A DNA stretch of 64,000 bases from Bacteroidota bacterium (lineage in GTDB: Bacteria; Bacteroidota; Bacteroidia; Chitinophagales; Chitinophagaceae), in assembly GCA_947460175.1 (NCBI GenBank), contig CANHGW010000006.1:1-64000 (forward strand), written 5' to 3'. Positions 9,097-17,024 of this stretch are shown here, piece after piece (positions within the stretch are counted from its first letter, which is position 1; each line of letters begins with the position of its first letter). The position numbers were made by a program, and so were the translations under genes. Below the pieces are notes generated by a model that was given only the letters and a program-made list of their open reading frames with translations, was not told the DNA's origin and searched no databases.

Positions 9097-9119
9097 AGGA
9101 GCTTATCGCTCCTTTTTTT
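9097..9119 (+). terminator. Rho-independent terminator
   Basis: The stem AGGAGC/GCTCCT (9097-9102 and 9108-9113) with a 5-base loop is followed by a run of seven Ts. It ends the transcript of the gene at 8317. Confidence 0.8.
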
Positions 9120-9153
9120 ATGCTGAAAATAGTCTGAATACAATCCTGATACC

Positions 9154-9162
9154 TTAATTTTG
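9154..9162 (+). promoter_or_regulatory. -7 element TAATTTTGC of the mtaB promoter
   Basis: It matches the Bacteroidota -7 consensus TAnnTTTG exactly. It ends only 7 bases before the TTG start of mtaB, so transcription would begin at or next to the start codon and the mRNA is probably leaderless. Confidence 0.55.
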
Positions 9163-9169
9163 CCACATC

Positions 9170-10444
9170 TTGAACAACGAACAATCAATAGCATTTCATA
9201 CACTAGGGTGTAAACTCAATTTTTCGGAAACATCCACATTGTCTCGATTATTTGACCAAGAGGGATTTCAAAAAAAGGAATTCAATCAAGAGGCCGATGT
9301 ATATGTAATCAATACATGCTCGGTTACAGAAAATGCTGATAAAGAATGTAAACAACTTATACGTAAAGTAAAAAAGCAAAATCCTAACTCAACGGTGGTG
9401 ATTACTGGATGCTATGCGCAATTGAAATCGGAGCAGATTGCAAAAATGGATGGAGTGGATATAGTGATAGGGGCTGGTGAAAAATACAACATAGTAGAGC
9501 ATCTTAAAACATACAAGAAAAACGGAACTACCAAAATATGCAGTTGTGATATCGATGATGTAGAAGGGTTTCATTCTTCATTTTCGCTCAACGATCGTAC
9601 TCGAACTTTTTTGAAGGTACAGGATGGTTGCGATTACAGTTGTACATTTTGTACTATCCCATTAGCAAGAGGGCATAGTAGAAGCGATACAATACAAGGT
9701 GTAATTGATAATGTAAAAGAACTGCAACAAACAGGCATACAAGAAATCGTTTTGACGGGTGTTAACCTAGGTGATTTTGGGAAGGGTTTCAATGGGAATC
9801 GTCAACATGAGGAAAATTTTTATGATTTAGTCGTTGCATTGGATCAACAAACTACCATACCTCGTTATCGAATTTCATCGATCGAACCCAATTTATTGAC
9901 CAATGAAATTATTGACTATGTAGCCAAGTCGAAACATTTTATGCCACATTTTCATATTCCATTACAAAGTGGTAGCAATACCTTGCTTGCGCTTATGAAG
10001 CGACGTTACCGACGTGAGTTGTATGCTGACCGAGTAGCTACTATAAAATCACTCATGCCACATTGTTGTATTGGAGTAGATGTAATTGTAGGATTTCCTG
10101 GCGAGACGGATGCATTGTTTCAAGAAACTTATGATTTTTTACATGGCCTTGATATTTCGTATTTACATGTCTTTACTTATTCCGAAAGGGAGAATACGCC
10201 TGCTATTGAAATGGAAGGTGTAGTGCCAATGCATATACGTAAAGAACGCAATGCTCGATTACGTGATTTGTCAGAAAAGAAAATGAATTATTTTACAGAA
10301 CAACACTTAGGACAAACTCGTGCTATATTATTTGAGCAAAGCGAAAAGAAAGGAATGATGGAAGGTTATTCTGATAATTATATTAAAGTATCAGTCCCGT
10401 TTAATGAAGATTGGGTCAATAAAATAGTGAATGTGATATTATAA
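9170..10444 (+). CDS. mtaB: tRNA (t6A37)-methylthiotransferase MtaB
   Basis: This radical-SAM enzyme adds a methylthio group to t6A37 in tRNAs reading ANN codons. The 424 residues comprise an N-terminal UPF0004 domain with cysteines in LGCKLNF (Cys14), NTCSV and TGCYAQ for one iron-sulfur cluster, and a radical-SAM core with Cys154-x3-Cys158-x2-Cys161 (DGCDYSCTFC) for the second. The TRAM-like C-terminal part is short. Translation starts at TTG (9170), since the MNNEQSIAFHTLGC segment must be included and no upstream ATG exists. Confidence 0.93.
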   Translation: MNNEQSIAFHTLGCKLNFSETSTLSRLFDQEGFQKKEFNQEADVYVINTCSVTENADKECKQLIRKVKKQNPNSTVVITGCYAQLKSEQIAKMDGVDIVIGAGEKYNIVEHLKTYKKNGTTKICSCDIDDVEGFHSSFSLNDRTRTFLKVQDGCDYSCTFCTIPLARGHSRSDTIQGVIDNVKELQQTGIQEIVLTGVNLGDFGKGFNGNRQHEENFYDLVVALDQQTTIPRYRISSIEPNLLTNEIIDYVAKSKHFMPHFHIPLQSGSNTLLALMKRRYRRELYADRVATIKSLMPHCCIGVDVIVGFPGETDALFQETYDFLHGLDISYLHVFTYSERENTPAIEMEGVVPMHIRKERNARLRDLSEKKMNYFTEQHLGQTRAILFEQSEKKGMMEGYSDNYIKVSVPFNEDWVNKIVNVIL

Positions 10445-10473
10445 AAAAAGCAACTCATCGAGTTGCTTTTTTA
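10443..10473. terminator. Bidirectional terminator between mtaB and the TlpA gene
   Basis: The hairpin GCAACTC-ATC-GAGTTGC (450-466 of this kb) is flanked by an A run on the left and a T run on the right, so it can act for both convergent genes. Confidence 0.85.
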
Positions 10474-10495
10474 GTTATTATACTTTTTGCTTGTA

Positions 10496-10990
10496 TTATT
10501 TTTTGCTAAGTTCTTTCAACAGATCAAACAATCCGTTTTCACTTCCTTCTTCATAGCCAGTATGTTGATAGACTATTTTACCATTTTTATCTACGATCAT
10601 AGTATAAGGTACATTTTGAAAGTTCAATGAACGTTTCAAATCACTGTTTGGATCTAAATAAACTGGGAATGTCCATCCTTGCGACTTAGAATATGTTTTT
10701 ACCATAGCCGTTGCACGTGAATCATCAATTGAAACGGTCATATAATTGAAATCAAGTTCTTTCTGCCAATCAGGTAGTTTAGTTTTGATATTTTTGATTT
10801 CTTGTTTGCAAGGTATACACCATGTAGCCCAAAAACTTACCAAGGTTAATTTACCTTTTTCGATTGTTTCATTGAAAGCAATTTGCTTACCATTGATGTC
10901 TCTTACCATTGTTTTTGGTAATTCTTGATTTTGTGCAAAGGATGCTAAACTTAAAAAAGCAAGGGCTGCACTAAAAATTATTTTTTTCAT
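10496..10990 (-). CDS. TlpA-family thiol-disulfide oxidoreductase
   Basis: This periplasmic thioredoxin-fold protein has 164 residues from the preferred start. It has a signal peptide (MKKIIFSAALAFLSLASFAQ) and the active site Cys58-Ile-Pro-Cys61 in SFWATWCIPCKQEI. A cis-Pro is present in NVPYTMIV. It belongs to the AhpC/TSA-TlpA group that reduces disulfides in exported proteins. An extended start at 11017 exists, but a promoter -7 box (11014-11022 on the minus strand) overlaps it, so the start at 10990 is preferred. Confidence 0.9.
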   Translation of the reverse strand: MKKIIFSAALAFLSLASFAQNQELPKTMVRDINGKQIAFNETIEKGKLTLVSFWATWCIPCKQEIKNIKTKLPDWQKELDFNYMTVSIDDSRATAMVKTYSKSQGWTFPVYLDPNSDLKRSLNFQNVPYTMIVDKNGKIVYQHTGYEEGSENGLFDLLKELSKK

Positions 10991-11013
10991 ATATGTATGT
11001 TTTAAAAACTTTA

Positions 11014-11022
11014 CCAAATATA
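11014..11022 (-). promoter_or_regulatory. -7 element TATATTTGG upstream of the TlpA gene
   Basis: Reading the minus strand, TATATTTG matches TAnnTTTG and lies about 23 bases before the ATG at 10990. It argues against the longer start at 11017. Confidence 0.4.
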
Positions 11023-11069
11023 GACTACCAATTCGAAATAATGTAAAAGAATGGCACGTTAATATCTCA

Positions 11070-12557
11070 TTAATGTTTAAAATGTCGCATGCCAGTAATC
11101 ACCATGGCGAGATTATTGTCTTTACAATATTGAATAGAATCCTTATCTCGAATACTCCCTCCAGGTTGAATAAAAGCAGTGATATTGTGCTGATGGGCTA
11201 TTTTTACACAGTCATCAAAAGGAAAAAACGCATCCGAAGCTAGTACAGCCCCTTTCAAATCAAATGCGAAATGACCTGCTTTCTCAATGGATTGTTTTAA
11301 GGAATCAATCCGTGAGGTTTGTCCGCAACCTTTACCAATGAGTTGTTTGTTTTTGACCAAAGCAATGGCATTTGACTTCAAATGTTTGCATATCAAATTG
11401 GCAAATAGCATATCAGCACGTTCTTGTTCGGTGGTTTCTCTACCACCTTCTTCTTTCCACTCTTGTATATTGCCTAAGTCGGCTTCTTGTTCTATGATAC
11501 CGTTGAGAATTTTTTTAGAAATAGTTGTCTGTACAAACTCATTGGTTGATTGAAGCAATATTCTATTTTTCTTTTGCTTTAGTAATTCAAGTGCATCTTG
11601 ATCGTAAGATGGTGCTATCAATACTTCAAAGAAAATATCATTGATTGCTTCAGCAGTTGCTTTATTTATGGTGCCATTGCATACAAGTACACCTCCAAAG
11701 GCGCTTTCTGGATCGCCTGCGAGTGCATCTTGCCATGCATCGATCATACTTGTACGACTTGCCACCCCACATACATTGGTATGCTTTATGATGGCAAAAA
11801 TGGATTCGTTAGAGTCTTTAAACTCTTGTATCAATTGCATAGCAGCATCTACATCCACGAGATTGTTGTAGGATAATTCTTTGCCATTGAGTTGTGTAAA
11901 TAATTGATTCAGATTGCCAGTGAAACTCGCTTTCTGATGAGGGTTTTCGCCATAACGCAATACGCTCGTTTGAGTATTGAAATAATTCGAAATGGCGATA
12001 TCATAATCCATTACTACCTTGAATGCCTTGGCTGCAAAGGCTCTACGTTGTTCGTAAGAGGTGGTTCCTTCTTGTTGTTTCAATATAGTTTCAAGAACTG
12101 CATAATCATCTTTAGATGCTAATACGGTAGTGTGTGCATGGTTTTTGGCGGCAGCGCGTATCATAGATGGGCCACCGATATCTATTTTTTCGATGATGAG
12201 TTTTTCTTCAATAGTAGAAGCCACTGTTTCTTCAAAGGGGTACAAATCCACTATCACAAGATCTATTTCGGGTATATTGTATTCCTTCATTTCGGCTATA
12301 TCCTGTTCTAGGTCTCTACGACCTAGTATACCGCCAAATACAGTGGGATGCAAGGTTTTGACCCGACCCCCTAAGATAGAAGGATAATGGGTAATGGTTT
12401 CAACACCGATGCAGTGAATACCTAATTGTTCTATAAACTGTTGAGTGCCACCGGTAGAGTAGATGATAACTCCTTGCTGATGTAGGGTATGGGCAAGTGA
12501 ATCCAAGCCATCTTTATAAAATACAGAGATAAGGGCTGAGGTAATTTTTTTGTTCAT
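11070..12557 (-). CDS. purH: Bifunctional AICAR transformylase / IMP cyclohydrolase PurH
   Basis: PurH catalyses the last two steps of de novo IMP synthesis: formylation of AICAR and ring closure of FAICAR. The 495 residues show the N-terminal MGS-like cyclohydrolase domain (about 1-190; STGGTQQFIEQLG, GGRVKTLHPTVFGGIL) and the transformylase domain (about 195-495; LRYGENPHQKA, KHTNVCG, FIQPGGSIRD). The C-terminus is a typical MVITGMRHFKH. Length and motifs are complete. It is monocistronic, with its own promoter just upstream. Confidence 0.97.
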   Translation of the reverse strand: MNKKITSALISVFYKDGLDSLAHTLHQQGVIIYSTGGTQQFIEQLGIHCIGVETITHYPSILGGRVKTLHPTVFGGILGRRDLEQDIAEMKEYNIPEIDLVIVDLYPFEETVASTIEEKLIIEKIDIGGPSMIRAAAKNHAHTTVLASKDDYAVLETILKQQEGTTSYEQRRAFAAKAFKVVMDYDIAISNYFNTQTSVLRYGENPHQKASFTGNLNQLFTQLNGKELSYNNLVDVDAAMQLIQEFKDSNESIFAIIKHTNVCGVASRTSMIDAWQDALAGDPESAFGGVLVCNGTINKATAEAINDIFFEVLIAPSYDQDALELLKQKKNRILLQSTNEFVQTTISKKILNGIIEQEADLGNIQEWKEEGGRETTEQERADMLFANLICKHLKSNAIALVKNKQLIGKGCGQTSRIDSLKQSIEKAGHFAFDLKGAVLASDAFFPFDDCVKIAHQHNITAFIQPGGSIRDKDSIQYCKDNNLAMVITGMRHFKH

Positions 12558-12588
12558 GAAAAATGTGTGCTATGCGTAAAAATAATGC

Positions 12589-12620
12589 GCAAAGGTAGAG
12601 AGAATGTGTAGGATATGCAA
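12589..12620 (-). promoter_or_regulatory. Promoter of purH (TTG ... TACCTTTGC)
   Basis: On the minus strand the -7 box TACCTTTGC (12597 down to 12589) matches the Bacteroidota consensus exactly and is preceded at 20 bases by TTG (-33). It lies about 32 bases before the purH ATG. Confidence 0.65.
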
Positions 12621-12660
12621 TGAAAACAAACCATTATAATAATGAACTATTTTTTTGGAG

Positions 12661-12845
12661 CCAAACAGTATAATGCTATTAAACCACTTCGAGCCTTTGT
12701 TCCAATCCTTGCCTTCAGAGCAAGGCAACGGATTTCCACGACAGTCTCAGCTAGTTTTCGACGTCTATTACATTGATGTAGCTATGAATAGGCAAAGCCT
12801 ATCAAGAACATAGTAGCCACGAAGGCATAGCCTTCGTGGAGAGGG
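12661..12845. repeat. 185-bp hairpin-rich repeat, copy 1
   Basis: The unit consists of a 41-base segment (12661-12701) and a 139-base segment (12707-12845), joined by 5 bases. It contains three stem-loops: CCTTGC/GCAAGG around 12707-12725, ATAGGC-AAA-GCCTAT at 12788-12802, and a perfect 10-bp stem CCACGAAGGC-ATA-GCCTTCGTGG at 12817-12839. The composition and folding suggest an intergenic mobile repeat or a structured RNA. Confidence 0.85.
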
Positions 12846-12846
12846 G

Positions 12847-13160
12847 CCAAACAGTATAATTCTATTAAACCACTTCGAGCCTTTGTTATACCAATGTGAT
12901 TTATTAAATATGCTAATATTTAATAAATCTTACAGTGGTATATGCCGATGCAACAAACAAATAGTAAAATGAGGCTTTAGCCAATATTGAACTATATTGT
13001 TTGTCCTATCGGTATTCCAAACCTTGCCTTCAGAGCAAGGCAACGGATTTCCACGACAGTCTCGGCTAGTTTTCGACGTCTATTACATTGATGCAGCTAT
13101 GACTAGGCAAAGCCTATCAAGAACATAGTAGCCACGAAGGCATAGCCTTCGTGGAGAGGG
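12847..13160. repeat. 185-bp hairpin-rich repeat, copy 2, interrupted
   Basis: The 41-base part (12847-12887) differs from copy 1 at one base, and the 139-base part (13022-13160) at three. Between them the 5-base joint is enlarged by a 129-base palindromic insertion (12888-13016). The strongest hairpin of the unit recurs at 13132-13154. One change (ACTAGG for AATAGG) weakens the middle hairpin. Confidence 0.85.
12888..13016. mobile_element. 129-bp palindromic MITE-like insertion
   Basis: The segment interrupts repeat copy 2 and is absent from copy 1. It starts ATACCAATG and ends TCGGTAT(T), giving short terminal inverted repeats. It folds into two hairpins: 12888-12941, whose arms contain GATTTATTAAATAT and its exact complement around GCTA, and about 12943-13015, whose arms pair CCGAT...ACAAACAA with TTGTTTGT...ATCGG and hold an inner GGCT-TT-AGCC stem. 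No coding capacity is present, so it would have to be mobilised in trans. Confidence 0.65.
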
Positions 13161-13208
13161 CTATCTGGGGCGTTTACTATTTAAGGCCATTCTTCTATTC
13201 TGCTGAAT

Positions 13209-13223
13209 GTTGGTGGCTGGCAT
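13209..13223. repeat. Inverted repeat arm flanking the gene at 13227 (3' side)
   Basis: GTTGGTGGCTGGCAT at 13209-13223 is, with two mismatches, the reverse complement of ATGCTTGCCACCAAC at 14117-14131. The two arms enclose exactly one gene and abut its stop codon and start region. This resembles the ends of a mobile gene unit, but no recombinase is nearby. Confidence 0.5.
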
Positions 13224-13226
13224 TTG

Positions 13227-14090
13227 TTATTCTTTGTTTTTTTTATCCTTTTTAGTTCTCTTTTCTTTGTTTTTATTAATTTTTTTCATCGATTCTGTTG
13301 TGATTACATTAAGTTCATTTGTCTGACAATTCCAAGTTGAAATGTAATTTTTAGATACAACATTATGCTGTTTCCATTTCGTGAACTTTTCGTTCAACAT
13401 TAATGTGCAAATATCAGTGGGTGTCATAAAGTCTTCTGTTTCTGACAAATGAGAATGCATTGTACTTACAACTTCTTTACCCTCTTCTTTATCTACATAA
13501 TTTATGGGAATAATATTTTTATGTAATTGTTTTTTTGAAATTAGCTTATTTTCATTATTAAATGTCAAAAGATAATCGTTTCCAAAAATTACAACGCCAT
13601 TTTCTGTTGGTCTTGTCAAAATATAAACCTTTTTCTCTCCATCGCTTATTAATGGAATGAAATTAAAATTTGTGTTTTTATAGGTTTTAAAAAAAGTGTC
13701 TTGTTGAACAATATTTAAAGCAATTTGTCTAATCTCAAATAAATCGTTTTCTGTTTTGGTTAATTCTCTCTCTTGTAAATCTGTACTTGCAGTGGTTAAA
13801 TTATTTATGCTGTCAAATGAAATTGTCCCAATAACTTTTGGTGTGTCACTTCTAGAAAAGAATACACATTTGGAAATTTCATTTTCTGTATATGAGACGT
13901 AACCGCCTATTTTTTCTGGATCTGCGAATTTTTCAAGAAACAAATCAGTTCCATACCAAGAGGCCATTTCAGTCATGTAAAGTCTTTTAGCTTCATCAAC
14001 AATGGGCTTAGTTAGTTTGTCAATGTCAGTTTGTCCATGAGCTAGTATAGAAATAGTCAAAAGTGAAATTATACTGAATATTTTTTTCAT
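13227..14090 (-). CDS. Secreted hypothetical protein with lysine-rich tail
   Basis: This 287-residue protein is not recognised. It has a clear signal peptide (MKKIFSIISLLTISILAHGQ), a mixed alpha/beta central part with the motif VSTMHSHLS (about residues 209-217), one Cys pair candidate (CTLM... and WNCQ), and a highly basic tail (KINKNKEKRTKKDKKNKE). The gene lies alone in an accessory gap between purH and comEC and is bracketed by a 15-base inverted repeat, which suggests it arrived as a unit. No enzyme motif is visible. Confidence 0.7.
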   Translation of the reverse strand: MKKIFSIISLLTISILAHGQTDIDKLTKPIVDEAKRLYMTEMASWYGTDLFLEKFADPEKIGGYVSYTENEISKCVFFSRSDTPKVIGTISFDSINNLTTASTDLQERELTKTENDLFEIRQIALNIVQQDTFFKTYKNTNFNFIPLISDGEKKVYILTRPTENGVVIFGNDYLLTFNNENKLISKKQLHKNIIPINYVDKEEGKEVVSTMHSHLSETEDFMTPTDICTLMLNEKFTKWKQHNVVSKNYISTWNCQTNELNVITTESMKKINKNKEKRTKKDKKNKE

Positions 14091-14704
14091 TGTTTATTTT
14101 TTAGTGTTAGTTCGATATGCTTGCCACCAACGGCAGTCTGTGAAAAAACTAACCCAAATCTATATAGTATTCGGATACCCACCAAACTGAAAATTCAGAT
14201 ATTCTATACTTAAGTGGTTGTTTTTAGTTTTTTCATAGCCTAAAGTGATCGGAGACTCCAGCCTCTTGGCCTCTTCGACTTAGAAAACGAAATCGTAATT
14301 ACATTCTTGTTATAAAATGATTATGTTTTTTATTTATCTTTACTAAATGACAGTACGAAAAAAAATACCTTATCAAAGCTGCATCTTTATTATCACATAA
14401 TGAATATGAAAGATATTAATTTTGACAAAAGGCTAATAGCATAAAATGTATTTATGTTTACAAAATATGAAGATGAACATTTAGTTCAGAAAGTCGCGGA
14501 GTACCGGAGGCGGGAGACACCGCGGGGACAGAATGGAGGATTATACCGATTCCATATCAGTAATAATCCAATCACAATTAGACTAAACTGCTATTCTCTC
14601 GGCCATGCCGCTGGCTTGGAATACATTTGCCACTTCACCACTCAAACAGACTTAGGCCTATTTATCGTTGGAATTGGTGTTACTTGCAAAGGATATTACG
14701 ATTA
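14091..14704. other. Accessory intergenic region with a GC-rich patch
   Basis: About 610 bases between the secreted protein and comEC contain no gene I can support. Two stretches stand out: 14244-14280, with GATCGGAGACTCC and CCTCTTGGCCTCTT, and 14490-14536, with GGAGTACCGGAGGCGGGAG and ACACCGCGGGG, which is far richer in GC than its surroundings. A 96-residue frame (14454-14744) runs through the second patch. Confidence 0.6.
14117..14131. repeat. Inverted repeat arm flanking the gene at 13227 (5' side)
   Basis: ATGCTTGCCACCAAC is the partner of the arm at 13209-13223 and lies 26 bases before the gene's start codon (reading the minus strand). Confidence 0.5.
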
Positions 14705-14744
14705 TCAAAGATCGCAACTAAATGCACCCTGTTCGCTTACATAA
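14454..14744 (+). CDS. Doubtful small ORF across the GC-rich patch
   Basis: The frame encodes 96 residues starting MFTKYEDEHLVQK and including YRRRETPRGQNGG. It has no signal peptide or recognised domain and no clear promoter, and its end overlaps the convergent comEC stop by 40 bases. Its composition differs from neighbouring genes. It may be chance reading through a repeat remnant. Confidence 0.2.
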   Translation: MFTKYEDEHLVQKVAEYRRRETPRGQNGGLYRFHISNNPITIRLNCYSLGHAAGLEYICHFTTQTDLGLFIVGIGVTCKGYYDYQRSQLNAPCSLT

Positions 14745-16804
14745 TGCACCGGTAAAGTGATGTGTTGAAAAACGGTCTTATATTTTTCGATTTCCCAATA
14801 TGGGATGCTACTATCGAGTATGAGTTGCTTGGGTTTAAAATATGAAAACAGTAAGGCTGAATCAGCTTTGAAGCCCTTGCTTAATATGAGAAAATCTACC
14901 GGAATAGGTTTGTCTACCAAGATATTGTTAGCGTTGATACGTGCAATTTTTTTATTATGAAATGAGAAAAGAGCAATGGCATTGTTCTCCATTGTATGCA
15001 CAATTGTTGGGTTATTGTTTTTTAAAAACATCGAGGTACGACCAGGTTTGAAAATATACAATTCTTGATTTTGTGGAGGGTTAATTTGATTCGTATCGGG
15101 CGAGTAATAATCATGACCATGTATGAACTGGATATAACTTTCTTTATTGATATTGTAAACCACCAATTTATGTTGATGAAGTATGTTCCATTCTTGTATT
15201 AAAAAAGTAAAAGTCAAAAGGAGAGTAGAAGATAAGGCTGGTAAAAGCCATCTTGACTTTTTGTGCATGAGCCAAATAGAAAAGAAAATGACACATAAGA
15301 ACATTAGAATGAACTGAAAGATGTTGATATTTAAACCATCCCATACTGCAAATGAAAGTTTGCCCATGAGGAATACAAATTCATTGAGTAAATGGATTAA
15401 CCAAGAAATGAATTGACCTAAGATTTTGGCTAGTGGTGTAAACCAATGAAAAGCTACAAATATGATTTCGAGATATAATATAATAGTACTTGCAGGTACT
15501 GCTACTAAATTGGTAATGATAAACAACAATGGAAATTGATGGAAATAATATACACAAAGAGGAAAGGTAAGAATTTGTGCAGAGATGGTTCCTGCTATGA
15601 GTTTCCATATTGCATCTGGAATTTTGTAGGAGAAATATAACCAATTATAGACTGATGTGTAAAATAATACAATGCTTAAAAGGGCAAGGTAAGATAGCTG
15701 AAATCCAACATCGATTATCCAAAGTGGATTGAAACAGAGTAGTATAAATGCAGAAGCTGCAAGATTGTTGTAGATAGCAATTTTTCGTCCTGTAATTTCA
15801 CCTATACCAATGGCTGTAAACATCACGGCAGCGCGAGTTACAGAGGGTGGTAATCCTGTCAAGGCAGCAAACCCCCACATGAATAGTAATGCAAATAGAA
15901 TTGCAATTGTTTTGCGTTTTTTGAAAAATGGAATGAGTAATAATAACCATCGTACGGTAGCATACACCATAGCCATATGCAAACCCGATATAGCTATGAT
16001 ATGAACGATGCCTGTATTGGAATAAGCTTGCCATATCTCTTGATCTACATCTTTGCGATAGCCAATGAGTAATGCCTCGGCAATACCTAATATGGATGAA
16101 TCTGAAATATAAGATTGGAGTATTGAACGCGTATTTCGGTTGCCTTGATTGAATATGGATGAAAGGGAGGTTTCATGCTTGGATAGTTGTTTCCATTCAT
16201 GATCTTTGAGAAAGGAGGATTGGTATATATTGTTGTTTCTGCAATACGCACCATAATCAAAACTGCCAGGATTGCCCGAATGTTGAATATCCTTGAATTT
16301 GTTTTTGACCAATAAAAAATCACCTTGATGAAGATTCGGAATAGTATCTCCTTTGCTTAAATAGAGAATAGCTTCACCTTGGGTCGATTTTGAATCTTGC
16401 CCATTGACCAATTGAACTACCTCTGCATTTATCTTATATGATTTTGCTTTTGGTTCGAGATCCGACACCAATTTTACCACTGCAAACTCATACTGTTTGG
16501 CATCATTTACATACCAATGTTTTGAAGATGATATATTATGTAGAATTGGTAATAAGTAACCAAAACTTCCTAAAAGCATATAGATGAATAGGCCTCGAAG
16601 GAATAAATTATTGAGTTTAAAAGTGATTGACTTATTGAATTCGAATAAGAAGAATCCTATTAGCCATATTAAAGTGATTGAAAGTGGTATTACCCAATCT
16701 TTAGTAGGTAATAATAGATATAGTGCTATTCCACAAGCAAATGGAATAAATAATCGAACAAATGGGGATTGCTTAATCGTGAGTAGTAGGTGTGACGATT
16801 GCAT
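14705..16804 (-). CDS. comEC: ComEC/Rec2-family competence protein
   Basis: ComEC forms the inner-membrane channel for single-stranded DNA uptake. The 699 residues start with hydrophobic segments, followed by a DUF4131/OB-like periplasmic region (about 80-215), the competence domain with IAISGLHMAMVYATVRW and GLPPSVTRAAVMF (about 270-350), and several more membrane spans to about 540. The C-terminal soluble part (about 550-699) aligns in place with the metallo-beta-lactamase-like domain of longer ComEC proteins but shows no HxHxDH motif. This reduced tail seems usual for the phylum. Confidence 0.9.
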   Translation of the reverse strand: MQSSHLLLTIKQSPFVRLFIPFACGIALYLLLPTKDWVIPLSITLIWLIGFFLFEFNKSITFKLNNLFLRGLFIYMLLGSFGYLLPILHNISSSKHWYVNDAKQYEFAVVKLVSDLEPKAKSYKINAEVVQLVNGQDSKSTQGEAILYLSKGDTIPNLHQGDFLLVKNKFKDIQHSGNPGSFDYGAYCRNNNIYQSSFLKDHEWKQLSKHETSLSSIFNQGNRNTRSILQSYISDSSILGIAEALLIGYRKDVDQEIWQAYSNTGIVHIIAISGLHMAMVYATVRWLLLLIPFFKKRKTIAILFALLFMWGFAALTGLPPSVTRAAVMFTAIGIGEITGRKIAIYNNLAASAFILLCFNPLWIIDVGFQLSYLALLSIVLFYTSVYNWLYFSYKIPDAIWKLIAGTISAQILTFPLCVYYFHQFPLLFIITNLVAVPASTIILYLEIIFVAFHWFTPLAKILGQFISWLIHLLNEFVFLMGKLSFAVWDGLNINIFQFILMFLCVIFFSIWLMHKKSRWLLPALSSTLLLTFTFLIQEWNILHQHKLVVYNINKESYIQFIHGHDYYSPDTNQINPPQNQELYIFKPGRTSMFLKNNNPTIVHTMENNAIALFSFHNKKIARINANNILVDKPIPVDFLILSKGFKADSALLFSYFKPKQLILDSSIPYWEIEKYKTVFQHITLPVHYVSEQGAFSCDL

Positions 16805-17024
16805 AATGCTAAACTACGATTTATTTTATATTTTCAAAAATGAAATGAAATATTTTCTGTCAATTATTCATGTATTTTCTACATCAAAAAAGAAGCTTAC
16901 AGAAATGAAAAAATATAGTAAAATATAATTATGTAAGTATTGTTACAAATAGTATAATGCTTTCGTTTCAGGTTGATCGCATCTTTGTACCTACTTAAAT
17001 ATCTAAGTAATAAAAACAAAAAAT

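Larger units (their letters stand above)
12558..13226. other. Accessory intergenic region with nested repeats
   Basis: This 669-base gap between purH and a hypothetical gene contains no protein gene that I can support. It is almost filled by a 185-base sequence present twice (12661-12845 and 12847-13160), the second copy being split by a 129-base palindromic insertion, described separately. Confidence 0.8.

Noticed and set aside
11598-11876. Plus-strand frames within purH
   Set aside because: They are antisense to conserved PurH coding sequence and unlike any protein; shadows.
13161-13226. Canonical integron attC site
   Set aside because: The flanking repeats lack proper GTTRRRY/RYYYAAC core sites and no integrase is present, so only a generic inverted-repeat unit is claimed.
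14454-14744. Treating the 96-residue frame as a confident gene
   Set aside because: Odd composition, no promoter, overlap with comEC; kept only as a doubtful entry.
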